Assembly: GCA_016801885.1 (NCBI GenBank)
Contig: CM028884.1
Location: forward strand, 12,353,711-12,417,710
Length of the DNA: 64,000 nucleotides
Source of the DNA: Toxotes chatareus
Lineage: Eukaryota > Chordata > Actinopteri > Toxotidae
Direction: 5' to 3'
Both the position numbers and the translations under genes were made by a program. The notes under the pieces are model-generated. The model was not told the origin of the DNA and ran no database searches. It saw only the letters and a list, made by a program, of their open reading frames with translations. Below, piece by piece: positions 13,301 to 25,082 of the stretch. Each line of letters starts with the position of its first letter. The stretch's first letter is position 1.

Positions 13301-16067
13301 AAATAACCCTTCTGTTTTTTATGGGCCTAAATAACTATCTCAAGTTCTTTTTCTTGTCTCTATCATATCTTCCAGTAAACATGCAGTTATCCAGAGAACC
13401 AGGCTGGAGGCAGCCTACCAGGCTTTGGCTGCAGGTTCACACGAAAGAACATTTGCTCAGCTTGAGGAAGAGGTGGAGAGAGAGGAGCAGGTGGTAAATG
13501 AAGACCTTTCCCTGCGCCTCTCACCTTCTCCCAGGAGGGACTCTAATGAGGACTCAGAGCAAGACGGTCTGTTTCAGAGAGACTCGGGCAGCCCGATGGA
13601 GGCTTCCCCAGCAGACCAACCACCACAAACAGATGTGGCCTGTCAAACACAGGCAGGTTCACTCTCAAACACACCCTCAGTGCAGAGGAACAGGCGGATT
13701 TACACTGTGGCACGACTGGTGGTTGAACCGGACAGTCAGACGAGCTCGCAGTGCTCAGCGGCTTCTCAGGAGCTGGAGACTGAAGCCAGAGCAGAAGACC
13801 CACCGCAGGCACCGACTGTATCCAGTAAACAAGACCCACAGAGCCCACTAACAGACAGTGAGGTTACCAAACCCTCACGGAAGCACCGCAAACGAACCAG
13901 CAAAAAAGGCAGCAGGTAAACAAAGAAACAAAAAAGAAAAAAACACATTTTTAGGGGATGCTCTGATCATCAGTGGCAGTCAGAATAATATTGCAGATAT
14001 GTCTCCATCACACAGACCTGATCTTGTGTAGCCTCATAATTAGTCGTGATAGTTTTGACTCTAGTGGCATCTCAAGATGTAGCTATGTTGGCAGTATCTT
14101 TGAGCCACTATTGTCTGAGGACTTTAGGCTGAGCATGCTACAATCTACCAGAGAGTTTTCCCATGTGTGAGGTGTCTCATAGTACAACTACATGTCATGA
14201 TATGTGCGCTCAAAATAATGTCAGCTCTGAAATAAATAAGTAGTATGATGGCAGAATTCATTTAGATTTTGTAGTAGTAAGCTTTTCAGGAATCAATATT
14301 ATCAGTATCGTGTCACTTGATTCTATTGATATTGGATTTTTCCAATCGTATGTTCCAAGCACAAACAGTAATTTATTTTTTACGTAGATTCTAATGATGC
14401 AGATTGTGTATTTCTATGGACAAATATATTTGTCAATAGAGATGTGGTCCTGTGTTCCTCAGTGAGAGTATGGCACTAAAACACTGCTTTGTCATGCAGA
14501 GCCTCAACTAGTTTGGCAGAGTTATCAACAGACAGTGAGGAGGACCCTCCTGACTCTGTGGCCAACAGGCACATTTGTGTGGGACAACAGCATAACCAGT
14601 CCAAGAGATCACTCAGGTAAGTTCAAATGCACAAGATCACCTCACACAGGACTAACTGCCATAAAATTCGTTAACTTAACTACCTTGACATTTTGAAAAC
14701 ACAGCTATTGAATTTAACTAATTTAAGACCATCATCAGTTTTGTTGAAACAGATCTTTCTTGTTCTGGATCATTTTTGACTTGACTCAACTCTCTTCATG
14801 CAGAAACTCCACCAAGTCAAAACAGTTGTCATCAGACTGTGAGGAAGACCCACAGGAGTCCTCGACCTCCTTCAGAACCCCAGTGCGGAGAACTCAGAAA
14901 CAACTGACCAGCGATCCTCCCAGCAAGCAAGTCCAAATACAGTTCCATTCATTAAATTACTAGTATGTTAGTTTATGATTCAGAGATTGACAGCAACTTC
15001 ATTTATACAGTGATCCAGGTAGTGCGGATGATGTCCGTATCATAGACTCTTCGATGGACAGCTCGCCCAGTCTGGCCTCTCACCCCCCCGTCCCTCAGAC
15101 AAGCTCCACTCCACATAGGGACCCTGCTCAGGACAAAATTTCTCATTCAAAATGGTTAGTGAAGATTACATCAGCAGCTTTTGTGAAAAAAGGATTGACT
15201 CACTTGTTGTGAATGAATCCTAGCTTACTGTAAAAAAATAAATGTTTGAAAAGAATGAGGAAAAAAGCTTAAAAAGTTAAAAGAAAATTAATTATTCACC
15301 TTTTTCCAAATTCACATAATTGAGGTATGTGCTTGTGTCCCTCCTGGCACTGATTTTGGTGTCTAAACACCACACAAAAGTGACATATTTTAAATTGATT
15401 AACTGGAACGAAATGAATGGATGACAGTTATTGATCAGGCTGCTAAACAGCTAAAATAAACCCTGCTCTTATTCACAGGAAACAACTGTACAATAATGCA
15501 AAGGAGAGCAAGGAAAGATGGAGTGATGAGGAGTCATATTTCACCTCCAGAAAGAAAAGCGGTAATTTTCCATCACATATCTGCTTCACATTCATTCTGT
15601 CTAAATCTGGCTGCTAATGCTGTAAAATATTTTGTATTTCCCAAAGGATCGAATGAGAGCACCGTTTCAAATTCAGGCAACAGGAAGAGGGTAAGCATAC
15701 CAAGACATGCATTTGTAATGTAACAGAATTTTTTTGTTTTGTTTTTTTTTTTTGGTCCACTCCAGTGTTCAAAAAGTTGATGTGTTGCAGCCGGCCTGCT
15801 TCTTAAGTTACTTTACCATGACAAAAATAAAACAAAGCGCTGTTACTTCTTTTGGACATGTGTGTCACATCAGCAAAAAGGTAACCACATGTTTCTGTTG
15901 TGTTACAGAAGTGGACTGAAAGTGAGACGCAGAAGTTGAAAGAAGGGGTCCAAAAATTTGGAGAGGGGAACTGGAGTAAGATAAAGGCATATTACGCCTT
16001 CAGTGATCGAACAAATGTGAACCTCAAGGACAGATGGAGAACACTGAAGAAGTTAAACATGGTCTGA
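10346..16067 (+). CDS. terf2: telomeric repeat-binding factor 2, copy A (complete)
   Basis: Shelterin protein that binds double-stranded TTAGGG repeats and protects chromosome ends. Exons: 10346-10496, 11622-11717, 12030-12160, 12347-12433, 12516-12656, 12902-13023, 13376-13915, 14500-14616, 14804-14926, 15011-15154, 15479-15561, 15647-15690, 15909-16067. They give 645 residues. TRFH dimerisation domain: about residues 15-240 (NRWLVDYYFF..., VLARPLQS, ITPLESALKLLEKM). Hinge: 243-593, with a RAP1-binding-like motif YTVARLVVEPDSQ (about 350-364) and a TIN2-binding-like segment around KW...ERWSDEESYF (about 550-572). Myb/SANT telobox: 594-645 with GEGNWSKI and LKDRWRTLKKL. No Gly/Arg basic N-terminus is present. 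The hinge motifs, the end of the protein just after the Myb helix, and the adjacent nip7 favour TERF2 over TERF1. Intron 9 has a GC donor. A poly(A) signal lies at 16243-16248. Confidence 0.92.
11060..11160 (+). mobile_element. possible non-LTR retrotransposon 3' tail
   Basis: Inside terf2-A intron 1, the sequence ending ATGCCAATAAAGCTAATTTG resembles the 3' ends of fish non-LTR elements. It is absent from the matching intron of copy B. Only the tail is recognisable. Confidence 0.3.
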
Positions 16068-16289
16068 GCAGGTTCAAGACAAGTTCAACTGGAGTACAAT
16101 GGACTTCACTTTCTTTGATGAAATTTTGTTTTCAGAGGAATATGGGTTATTCCTCTACTTCAGAGGTATTTTTTCTAATGTTTTCTACGTCAATAATGTT
16201 AGTATTGTATGTATTGTAAAGGTTCATAGGACTTTCTAGTTCAATAAATTTTCAGGGCTCAATTTGGAAGATTAGTTGTCTCTTTGTTA

Positions 16290-16735
16290 TAAAAGCCGCA
16301 ATGGTATCGGGAATGCGAGACTGTAGACTGCGGATTAGCGGTATCCCAGAGTGAGTCGGTACAGGTGAATTTTAGGGATATCACTGGGTTTGAAAGTTGT
16401 AAAGAAAAGGGGGGATTGCACAGTTCATTTGCTGCTGCATCTTCATGTGAATGTGTCTTCATTCCCAAGGAATGAACTCATGAAAATAATTTATTGGTGA
16501 ACAAGAACAAAGTTTAATCTGTTTGGCAGAGTATGATGCAAAGATACCCTGGTTTAACCTTAGTATATACGGTATTATTAACTAATGGATGCATTCAGTT
16601 CAGGGGTGAAATTGTTAGAGGAAATAGCACACCTCGGCACTTCTAAAACCTCAGTGAGGTGTATGCTCTTGTGTGAAGCGTATTGGCCATCGTATGCGTG
16701 CTCTCAAGTTTCAACCATGTGAGCAATACAGCACT
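16290..16735 (-). pseudogene. nip7 3'-end fragment between the terf2 copies
   Basis: This stretch aligns by eye with 22935-23405: the nip7 3' UTR, last exon and intron 4. Shared landmarks are GTAGACTGCRGATTAGCGG, the stretch around TTTGCTGCTGCATCTT, the phrase ending TTGGTGAACAAGAACAA, and GGATGCATTC-GTTCAGGGGTG. The body of exon 5 is deleted: sequence jumps from the stop-proximal TGTCTTCATTCC directly to the intron side. It cannot encode anything. It shows that the duplicated unit carried the convergent neighbour's 3' end together with terf2, and it ends inside nip7 intron 4. Confidence 0.75.
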
Positions 16736-17288
16736 GTAGTTAGAAGACATGTTATGAAGTGGGATGTGGAGTATCACAAAAAGTACATGAAAATATAAAC
16801 ATGGGCAACAAATTCAACACCGGAGAACTGTAATGAAAACATACAGTGTTTAAGAGGATGTTACAGGAACATGAGAGAGCATATGAGAGCTGGCAGTGTG
16901 AACAAAACTTGCTTAGAAATAAAAACGTTCAAGACAAAATCAAGGTAGAAGTCATCAAAAAGGAGAAATAAACACCCAAAACCTCAGAGAAAAATAAGAA
17001 GTCCTAGTATTAACATGGGTGGCAGCATCGTGTTTTCTTCTGGTGTGAGATCTGCCAATTAATTCAGAAAGGACTTAGTTTAGATTTAAGTGTATTTTAG
17101 TCCCTGAATTTGGACTCTCAGCCAGAACGGGGGTTACAGACGGAGCACACACCACAGAGAGAGGGAGGGAGAGAGAGCAGCTGCTGCAGCGACAACAAGC
17201 TGGAAAGGTGAGAAAATGGGTGACGGCAGGAAACGCCTTCACCGTGAAAACCTGAGCCCCCTCCCACTTCCGCTGACATGCTGTGAGT

Positions 17289-20200
17289 ATGGCGCCAAAA
17301 GCAGCTGTAAACCTGCTCCAGACTGATAACGAGAGTATCGTCAACCGCTGGTTAGTGGATTATTATTTCTTTCTGGCTGTGGAGGCGTTTAAAAAGAAGC
17401 GATACGATGACTTCCGTGGTATCGGAGAGGTACTTCACAGTAAGTAAATAACTGCCTTCACTTTGTTTAACTAACCTTGGCGTTACAGGACTGTGTTATT
17501 TACTTAAGAAGTGTCTGTTGCCTGAGTTGTGCTTCATGTCACCGGTAGTGTTGTTGACTTGGATGTAGCATGCATTAGGACTGACTAACAACTTTCCATG
17601 TTGTTTAAACTGTCAAACAACAGGTTAAAACTAAGCTGGGCGAAACTCCATGGTTGTGCTTTATTAATGGGATTTTTTTTTTTTTTTTATCGTGTTCGTT
17701 AATGGTATGGTATTTGTGTATTAAGTCTGCGAGCTACAGACGGTGACAAATTAAAGGAAAAACCTGAAAAATGAGTGGAGAAACTGGATGCAACACCCCC
17801 ATCCACAGGGCAAGTGGGGTCACTGAACGGTTTCATGAGCATGAAAATGATGTGAATCATATGCTATGGCCTTCACACCAGATCTAAACCCAGTTGAACA
17901 CCCATGACAGATTGGACTGTTGTGTGAGACAGCGCTGTCCACCACCGTAATCAAAACACCAGATGAGGGATGAATGGTGTTCATCCCTCCAGTAGATTTC
18001 AGAGGCTTGTATTATCTATCAGTGCCAAGTACTATGACACTTTCTGTTGGTTTTTCCATGTAATTTCTGTAAATGTGTTAATTATTTACTGCTCACTCAA
18101 CATCATCTTATTGCAGGTGTCTTGGCCCGCCCTTTGCAGTCCACTGATGTCCTGTCAATGAAGATTCTGGTACTGCACTTTCTCTCCCGGATAAATGAGG
18201 GTGAAAGTCTTGGTGAGATCAATGTTAATTCTCTCATTGTGGCACATCAGCTCAGTAACAATGTGTATTTTGGGGAATTTAATTTAGCTGGATCTCTGTA
18301 CCATTTCTATCTGTGCATAGTATCCAACATTAAGATATACCCCATGCCAAAAATGTGTAATATTTACTTCCCTCCCAGTAAATAACCTCCCAGTAAAATG
18401 GGTGTGTACACGTAAAAGACAGTTTGATTCAGCCTAGTATTGTACTGCCACATTTTCAGTGCAGCACGAGGTAAGAGCGCCTGATAATATTGGAAATTTC
18501 ACAGTGACACAGTTGAGTTTTGTTCAATCCATGTAAGTTATGTCTCACACACAAAAACACTTAGACCAACCAAGTATGGTGAGAAAATATAAGCATTGCT
18601 TTGTCTTTGCCTACAGACATGTACTTTGAGTCTGACCAGTCGATAACTTCTCTGGAATCAGCTTTAAAGTTGCTGGAGAAGATGAGCCAGGGCTGCAATA
18701 TTCCACAGCAGGACTATGAAAATGTATGCACTTCAGTTAGAGAGATGGTCAGTAGTTCTCTTATTTTATTTTATTTTATTTATTTATTTTTTTTCTCAAA
18801 CATTCATGTTCTGCACTGGTTCAAGTATTAAATCTCCTTTATGAAAAAAGGCAAACAAGTACTCTTCCTTGTTGAATAAAAAGCTGCAGTTTAAATTATG
18901 ATGCTAGTGCTGCACCCTGCGTGTCTGTGTTTGCTTTCACAAAGTTTGATCAAATTTGAGTTCACATCTTTTTCTTCTGTCTTTAGATGGTGAAGATTTT
19001 CATTAAGAACAGCGAATTTGCCAAAGCAAAAGAGGTGCTGATTAAATACTTTCCCAAACCAATGGTTGGCAAGGTGAGTTCAGCTACTAAGTGAACATCA
19101 TGTGTGCATATCATGTTTTTCACATTACTGAGCTTCTGTTTTCTCTGTGCCCTAGAAAGCTGTATTCATGGGTCTGATCAGTAAAAAGAGTAAAATGCAC
19201 AAAGTCATTGAGCAAATCGACTTCCGCCAGTTCAGGGAAGAGATGTTGGCCTTTTGCCAGAGGCTCTGCCCAGTTGGTGTTCCCTTTCTGCACAAGGTAT
19301 GTGGGTGTGTATTAAGCACAAGATGAGGGCTCATTGGATTGGATTGATTAGTTTAATACACATCTTATTTTGCGTATCTGATTTGTCTGTGTTCCAGGCT
19401 GCACAACAGCATATTGATAAAAGACTTACAGAGCAAGACGACAAGGCAGCAGCACCTGATGAGCAAAAGAAACCTGACCCATCCTATTATCCACAAATAA
19501 ACACCACCCTGTTTGCACCATAGTATGTGCTCCCTCCCTCTCCATTTATTTGAGTGCATTTCAAAGAAGCTCATCTTGACTGTTAAAATACAAAATTGCT
19601 GAAGCAGTTTGGCTAATTCGTTTAACATCATTGGCCACACTCTGTTTCTGCTGGGATGCATCATAGCAGTGGTTAAAGGGCCTCTTCACAGTTTTAAAAT
19701 ATGACACAAACATGTCCACTTCGGTTTGTGTTTCCAGATTCAGAGCAGCAGCTTGGAAGTGACTCTTGGTTAACATGCATTCTTATTGTGCTGCATTTCA
19801 GTCACTGTTGTCTGACAACAGAGAAGCATGTTAATGGAACAACTTTATTGGGAATTCATCTGTATTAAAATACTGTACACGTGAGCACACTGAGTTGGGG
19901 TTAAGCAAACAGATTAAGGGGCTGAGACTATCACTTCTCAATCTTCTCAATCGGGCTATAGCTACTTTCCATTGAAAGTGAGTGTTTACAGCCGTTCCAC
20001 AACAGTTTTCAACTATGTCCTCAACCTCAGCACATTGACCATAAATGGTATAGCCATATGTTGGGTTTTGTCCTAGTCTTGTCTGGCATCACCAAGTCAA
20101 AATCAAAGCCATCAAATCATTTGTCTGCCATTACTGGAAAAGCTTTGAATAAACAACGATAACTCCTCTGATTTTTGGAGCCTAAATATCCTGCTCAAGT

Positions 20201-22610
20201 TCTTTTTCTTGTCTCCATCTTATTTTTCAGTAAACATGCAGTTATCCAGAGGAGCAGGCTGGAGGCATCCTACAAGACTTTGGCTGCAGGTTCCCACAAA
20301 AGAACATTTGCTCAGCTTGAGGAAGAGGTGGAGGGAGAGGACCAGGCGGTAATTGCAGACTTTTCCCTGCGCCTCTCACCTTCTCCCAAGAGGGACTCCA
20401 ATGAGGACTCGGAGCAAGACGGTCTGTTTCAGAGAGACTCGGGCAGCCCGATGGAGGCTTCCCCAGCAGACCAACCACCACAAACAGATGTGGCCTGTCA
20501 AACACAGGCAGGTTCACTCTCAAACACACCCTCAGTGCAGAGGAACAGGCGGGTTTACATTGTGGCACGACTGGTGGTCGAACCGGACAGTCAGACGAGC
20601 TCGCAGTGCTCAGCGGCTTCTCAGGAGCTGGAGACTGAAGCCAGAGCAGAAGACCCACCGCAGGCACCGACTGTATCCAGTAAACAAGACCCACAGAGCC
20701 CACTAACAGACAGTGAGGTTACCAAACCCTCATGGAATCACCACAAACGAACCAGCAAAAGTTGCACCAGGTAATTTTTACACCTGCCCTTGTATAGTAT
20801 ATATCCTTATGAATCGGTTGCCTGTGGTCTTGTATTCCTCAATGAGAGCATGGCACTAAAACACTGCTTTGTCATGCAGAGCCTCACAGGAGGACCCTCC
20901 TGGCTTTGTGGCCAACAGGGACATTTGTGTGGGAAAACAGCATAACCAGTCCAACAGTTCACTCAGCATGGCAGTCCAAATGTACAGTGTCACCTCACAT
21001 TGGGCTGCCATAAAATTTGTTACCATGTTGAAATGTTGAACCATGTTAGCGAGGCTACAGGGCGGTAAGAACAGTAGTGTCAGTTTGTCGAAACAGCTTA
21101 TGTCAGTTACAAGTTTAAGGAATAGCATGGTCTGTATGGACCACTGATGGCTCTTTAAATAGACTGTTCAAATCCAGAACCCTTTACCACAAAGCCCCTT
21201 TTACAAATTCCCTCTGATGTGTTGTATACTGATCAAACTCAAGCTTTGAAACCTCAGCTGAAGGAATAACAAACAGTTAGTACAGTATTTACATACATCT
21301 TTTGTTTTTGAAAAATGCCAAATGAGATACGTGATTGAATAATAAAAGGTTGTCTGTTCCAAAGTTTAGTATTAAAGACAGTAAATGCTGTCTGCCTTCT
21401 AATCTGGGATCGGGGGACATCAAGTAAGCATCATTTAGCAGGCCTGAAAGACCTTAAACTGCTATATTGACACGTTGCTTTCAAAAGTTTACCAAGATAT
21501 GTAATGTTTGGTTGTATCAAGATTTTCAGTTTATTCTAAACATCAGTGGTAGTCAATGAGAAATCCCAACATTGTGCTACTTAAACTCACTGTAAGCTAA
21601 GTTTAAACTAGGTAGCTTAAAGCATCTGTCTTGTTTCTTTAGTTAGTTCAGATCTCTCCTTTTCTGGATAATGAATGGATTGACTCATTTGTTGTGAATG
21701 AATCCTAGCTTACCAAAAGAGAGAAATGTATTGACGGTATTGATTTTGGTGTCTAAACACCACACAAAAGCTACATATTTTAATGGCTTACCTATAAAAG
21801 ATTATTCACTGGAAAGAGACGAATGAAGTTTCTTACCAGCTTCACTACAAACCTCCCAAAACACACACCAGAATGCCCCCCAGCAGAGTTAAGTAACTCT
21901 GTAAAATTATTTAAGATGTAGCTGGAGCTACTGTTTGTTTCTCTTTCACTGCTGTTTATCAGTGACCATTATTGATCAGGCTTCCAAACAATAAAAATAA
22001 ACCCTGCTCTTGTTCACAGGAAACAACTGTACAATAATGCAAAGGAGAGCAAGGAAATATGGAGCTCTGAGGAGTCATATTTCACCTCCAGAAAGAGCAG
22101 CGGTAAATTTTCCATCACATATCTGCTTCACATTCATTCTTTCTAAATCTGGTTGTCAATGCTGTAAAATATTTTGTTTTTCCCAAAGGATCGAATGAGA
22201 GCACCGTTTCAAATTCAGGCAACAGGAAGAGGGTAAGCATACCAAGACATGCATTTGTAATGTAACAGAATTTTTTTGTTTTGTTTTTTTTTTTTTGGTC
22301 CACTCCAGTGTTCAAAAAGTTGATGTGTTGCAGCCGGCCTGCTTCTTAAGTTACTTTACCATGACAAAAATAAAACAAAGCGCTGTTACTTCTTTTGGAC
22401 ATGTGTGTCACATCAGCAAAAAGGTAACCACATGTTTCTGTTGTGTTACAGAAGTGGACTGAAAGTGAGACGCAGAAGTTGAAAGAAGGGGTCCAAAAAT
22501 TTGGAGAGGGGAACTGGAGTAAGATAAAGGCATATTACGCCTTCAGTGATCGAACAAATGTGAACCTCAAGGACAGATGGAGAACACTGAAGAAGTTAAA
22601 CATGGTCTGA
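17289..22610 (+). CDS. terf2-like: telomeric repeat-binding factor 2, copy B (shortened hinge)
   Basis: Tandem paralogue of the preceding terf2. Exons intact by phase: 17289-17439, 18117-18212, 18617-18747, 18987-19073, 19156-19296, 19398-19522, 20231-20770, then 22020-22102, 22189-22232, 22452-22610. They give 518 residues. The TRFH domain and the RAP1-binding-like motif (VARLVVEPDSQ, exon 7) are kept, and the Myb exon is the same length and nearly identical. The exon 8 equivalent (20880-20966) has a 30-base in-frame deletion and has lost its GT donor. Exons 9 and 10 are missing. Because exons 8 and 9+10 have lengths divisible by three, exon 7 can splice straight to exon 11 in frame. If exon 8 is used instead, translation stops at 21037-21039 and the Myb domain is lost. 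The Trp before the TIN2-like segment is lost, and that segment reads EIWSSEESYF. A poly(A) signal lies at 22799-22804. Whether it is expressed is unknown. Confidence 0.8.
17740..18010. repeat. interspersed repeat in terf2-B intron 1
   Basis: Sequence containing GATCTAAACCCAGTTGAACA and ATGGTGTTCATCCCTCCAGTA looks like a decayed DNA-transposon segment (a DLNPVE-type transposase C-terminal phrase is readable). It is absent from copy A intron 1, so it was inserted after the duplication or was lost from A. The family is uncertain. Confidence 0.4.
20880..20966 (+). pseudogene. terf2-B exon 8 relic without donor
   Basis: It matches copy A exon 8 (14500-14616) but lacks 11 codons near the start (replaced by one), and the AG/GTAAGT donor is changed to AG/CATGGC. 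The acceptor is intact. Skipping it keeps the terf2-B frame; including it leads to an in-frame stop at 21037. Confidence 0.75.
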
Positions 22611-23059
22611 GCAGGTTCAAGACAAGTTCAACTGGAGTACAATGGACTTCACTTTCTTTGATGAAATTTTGTTTTCAGAGGAATATGGGTTATTCCTCTA
22701 CTTCAGAGGTATTTTTTTCTAATGTTTCTACATTAATCATGTTAGTATTGTAAGAAAGTATTGTAAAAATTTAAGTTCATATAAGAAGGCAACTTCGAAA
22801 TAAATACAAAGACATTATGGATTTATTTGAAAGATGACATTTACAAAAGAAAATCACAAAAAAACATTCTGCTTCATTTTAACAAGATTTGACTCAAAGT
22901 CATAGTGGAACATTAAGAGGCTCTGTGACAAAGGAATCCTGTAGACTGCAGATTAGCGGCATCCCAAAGTGAGTCAGTACAGGTGACTTTTACTGACTTA
23001 CTGGGTTTGAAAGTTGTAAAGAAAATGGGGGAATTGACAGTTCATTTGCTGCTGCATCT

Positions 23060-25082
23060 TTATGTTAATGTGTCTTCATTCCTTATGAACTCTCCCACAT
23101 CAGCCTGGTGGAACACTACAATGGACATGGGGTCCACTCGCCGGCACTCTTGTGTGGACTTGGCTGCAACTCCAAAACCCTGAGACATAATTGGTGAACA
23201 AGAACAATGTTACATCTATTTATGAGTATGATCCAAAGATACCCTGATTTAGCCATAGCAGATACACTATTGTTAACTTAATGATTGTTTACAGGATGGG
23301 TGGATGCATTCCGTTCAGGGGTGAAATTAGAGGAAATAGCACTGAAGGCCACACCTCTGCACTTCTAACATCTCGTGTTAAGCGTGTTTGCCATCACATG
23401 TTTCAGCATAACTTACCAGGGGCACATCAGCCATGGAGTAGACCACAACTCCCTGGTACTGCATAGTGTTCTCAGTGATTCTCCCAAGCCCAGATTTTAG
23501 CACGTGGTTCCCATAGAGGAAAGACTGCTCAGCTCCGGGCTTCACCCACACCTTAAACTGAAGGCATGACAGGAAGCTCCAAGTTATTCATACATGCATG
23601 AGTATACCTAAGTTAATCTTAGTGGCAGAGATTAAATATTTGTGTGCAAACATTAGTTACTGCCCAGTAAATTCTCAACACAAATCTTTGAAACTGGAGG
23701 CAGGCATCCAGAAGAGCCTAACAAAGATACACATACATACAGTACATCGACATCACAATGAAGTAGGAGTGTCACCATCTCTAATGTTCGCTATGTAATT
23801 ATTATAGTCAATACTAGAACGAATATTGCAATTCTTGGTGTAAATGTGTGTGTATGCAGGTGTAAACACCAGGGAGCTGTCTGGTGAAACAGGATAAAAG
23901 CTTCTGGTTGCTCAGTAAAACTTGGACCAGCTGTTTTTACTTCAGTCAGTGAAATGTTCAATATTTAAAGGGCTTTCTGGGCTTCAGATGACAAAGTTAC
24001 ACATAGCTTACTAAATTAATCCTGCCTCCTGAGGGCCCATGTGCAGATGTGTATCTGATTTTGCAACCTAGTTACAGAAACTGTAGCTTGGGTAAACAAA
24101 CTTACACTCCTGATGTTAAAAAAAGAACAAACACGGACTAATATAACTAAAGTAGCTGTTTGAACATGCAACATGATTTCAGTTGTGGCCAATACTTGAA
24201 AAAGTAGCAAGTGCCAGCAATTATAAACGCAAAACGTGGCTAATGATGTGCCACTCTTTAGTACCTTGAGCCCAGGAAACTGTGATGGGCTTTTTTCCTG
24301 ACATTTGACAGACCAAACAACAAATTAATTCATCAAGTCAGATTAATTGATAATGAAAATAACTGCTACTTGCAGCCCCAGTGTTAAATGATCCAGTGGT
24401 GCAGCTGTCTTTGCCTTGCCATGAATTCAAACTGTCACTTCACTACATACTTGTACTGCCTCACTACCTTTCTCCTCATTGCACCTCTTACTCCAGCCTT
24501 CACTGGCAGAAGCTAAGGAGAGAGGATGGTTTGCAAATGATGGAAGCAAATACACAAATAATACAAATTAGATGCACCCATAGTCACCTTCGCATAGGGC
24601 GCCAGAAAATCCAGAGCTGTGATGTGCAGGCGGAACTTGTTGGTCTTTGTGAACTTTCCAAAACACGTTCCCACTGACACGAGCTTGTCCCGGGAAATGT
24701 TTGTGGTCAACTTGAGAATTTTCTCACTGTGGAAAACAAGAAAACGATTACACGATACGTGAATTGCTCGATGTTAAAGTATTAGCGGATAACACAACAT
24801 TTATGTTCATTTATCTTGGATTACCTCATGTAGTACACGCGATCATTGTGCAGCCTGAAACAATAGGTACCGTCAGGTCGGTCCACTAATAGTTTTATGT
24901 TTTCACCAATGCTGTTGTAGAGAAAAGACACGGATCACACACACGCTAACAAGCAAGACTGCTAGTCATTTTTGGTCTAATTTGAATCTCAACAGGAAAG
25001 CAAAAATGTCCTCCACGATCACTTACTATTTCGACAGTTTCTCAAACATTGTTTTCGTCTCTTCCTCAGTTAATGGCCTCAT
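23060..25082 (-). CDS. nip7: 60S ribosome biogenesis factor NIP7
   Basis: PUA-domain nucleolar protein needed for pre-rRNA processing and 60S subunit assembly. Minus-strand exons: 25082-25027, 24912-24825, 24726-24588, 23557-23417, 23179-23060. The protein starts [19 protein letters not shown] and has the family blocks [64 protein letters not shown] and [19 protein letters not shown]. The expected length is 180 residues, equal to the family. Exon 2 is 88 bases where 87 are needed. An A5 run on the minus strand (24900-24904) reads as one base too many in the codons for GEN, shifting the frame. All later exons are intact, so an assembly or homopolymer error is more likely than a dead gene. An in-frame upstream ATG at 25217 exists, but family conservation begins at 25082. 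A poly(A) signal lies near 22832 on the minus strand. Confidence 0.9.

Noticed and set aside
13543..13848. Antisense frames over terf2 exon 7 (also 20242-20703)
   Set aside because: Shadow frames of the coding exon with no start context or independent support.
10346..16067. TERF1 as the identity of the duplicated gene
   Set aside because: The hinge has RAP1- and TIN2-binding-like motifs, the protein stops right after the Myb helix, there is no acidic N-terminus, and nip7 is the neighbour as at TERF2 loci.
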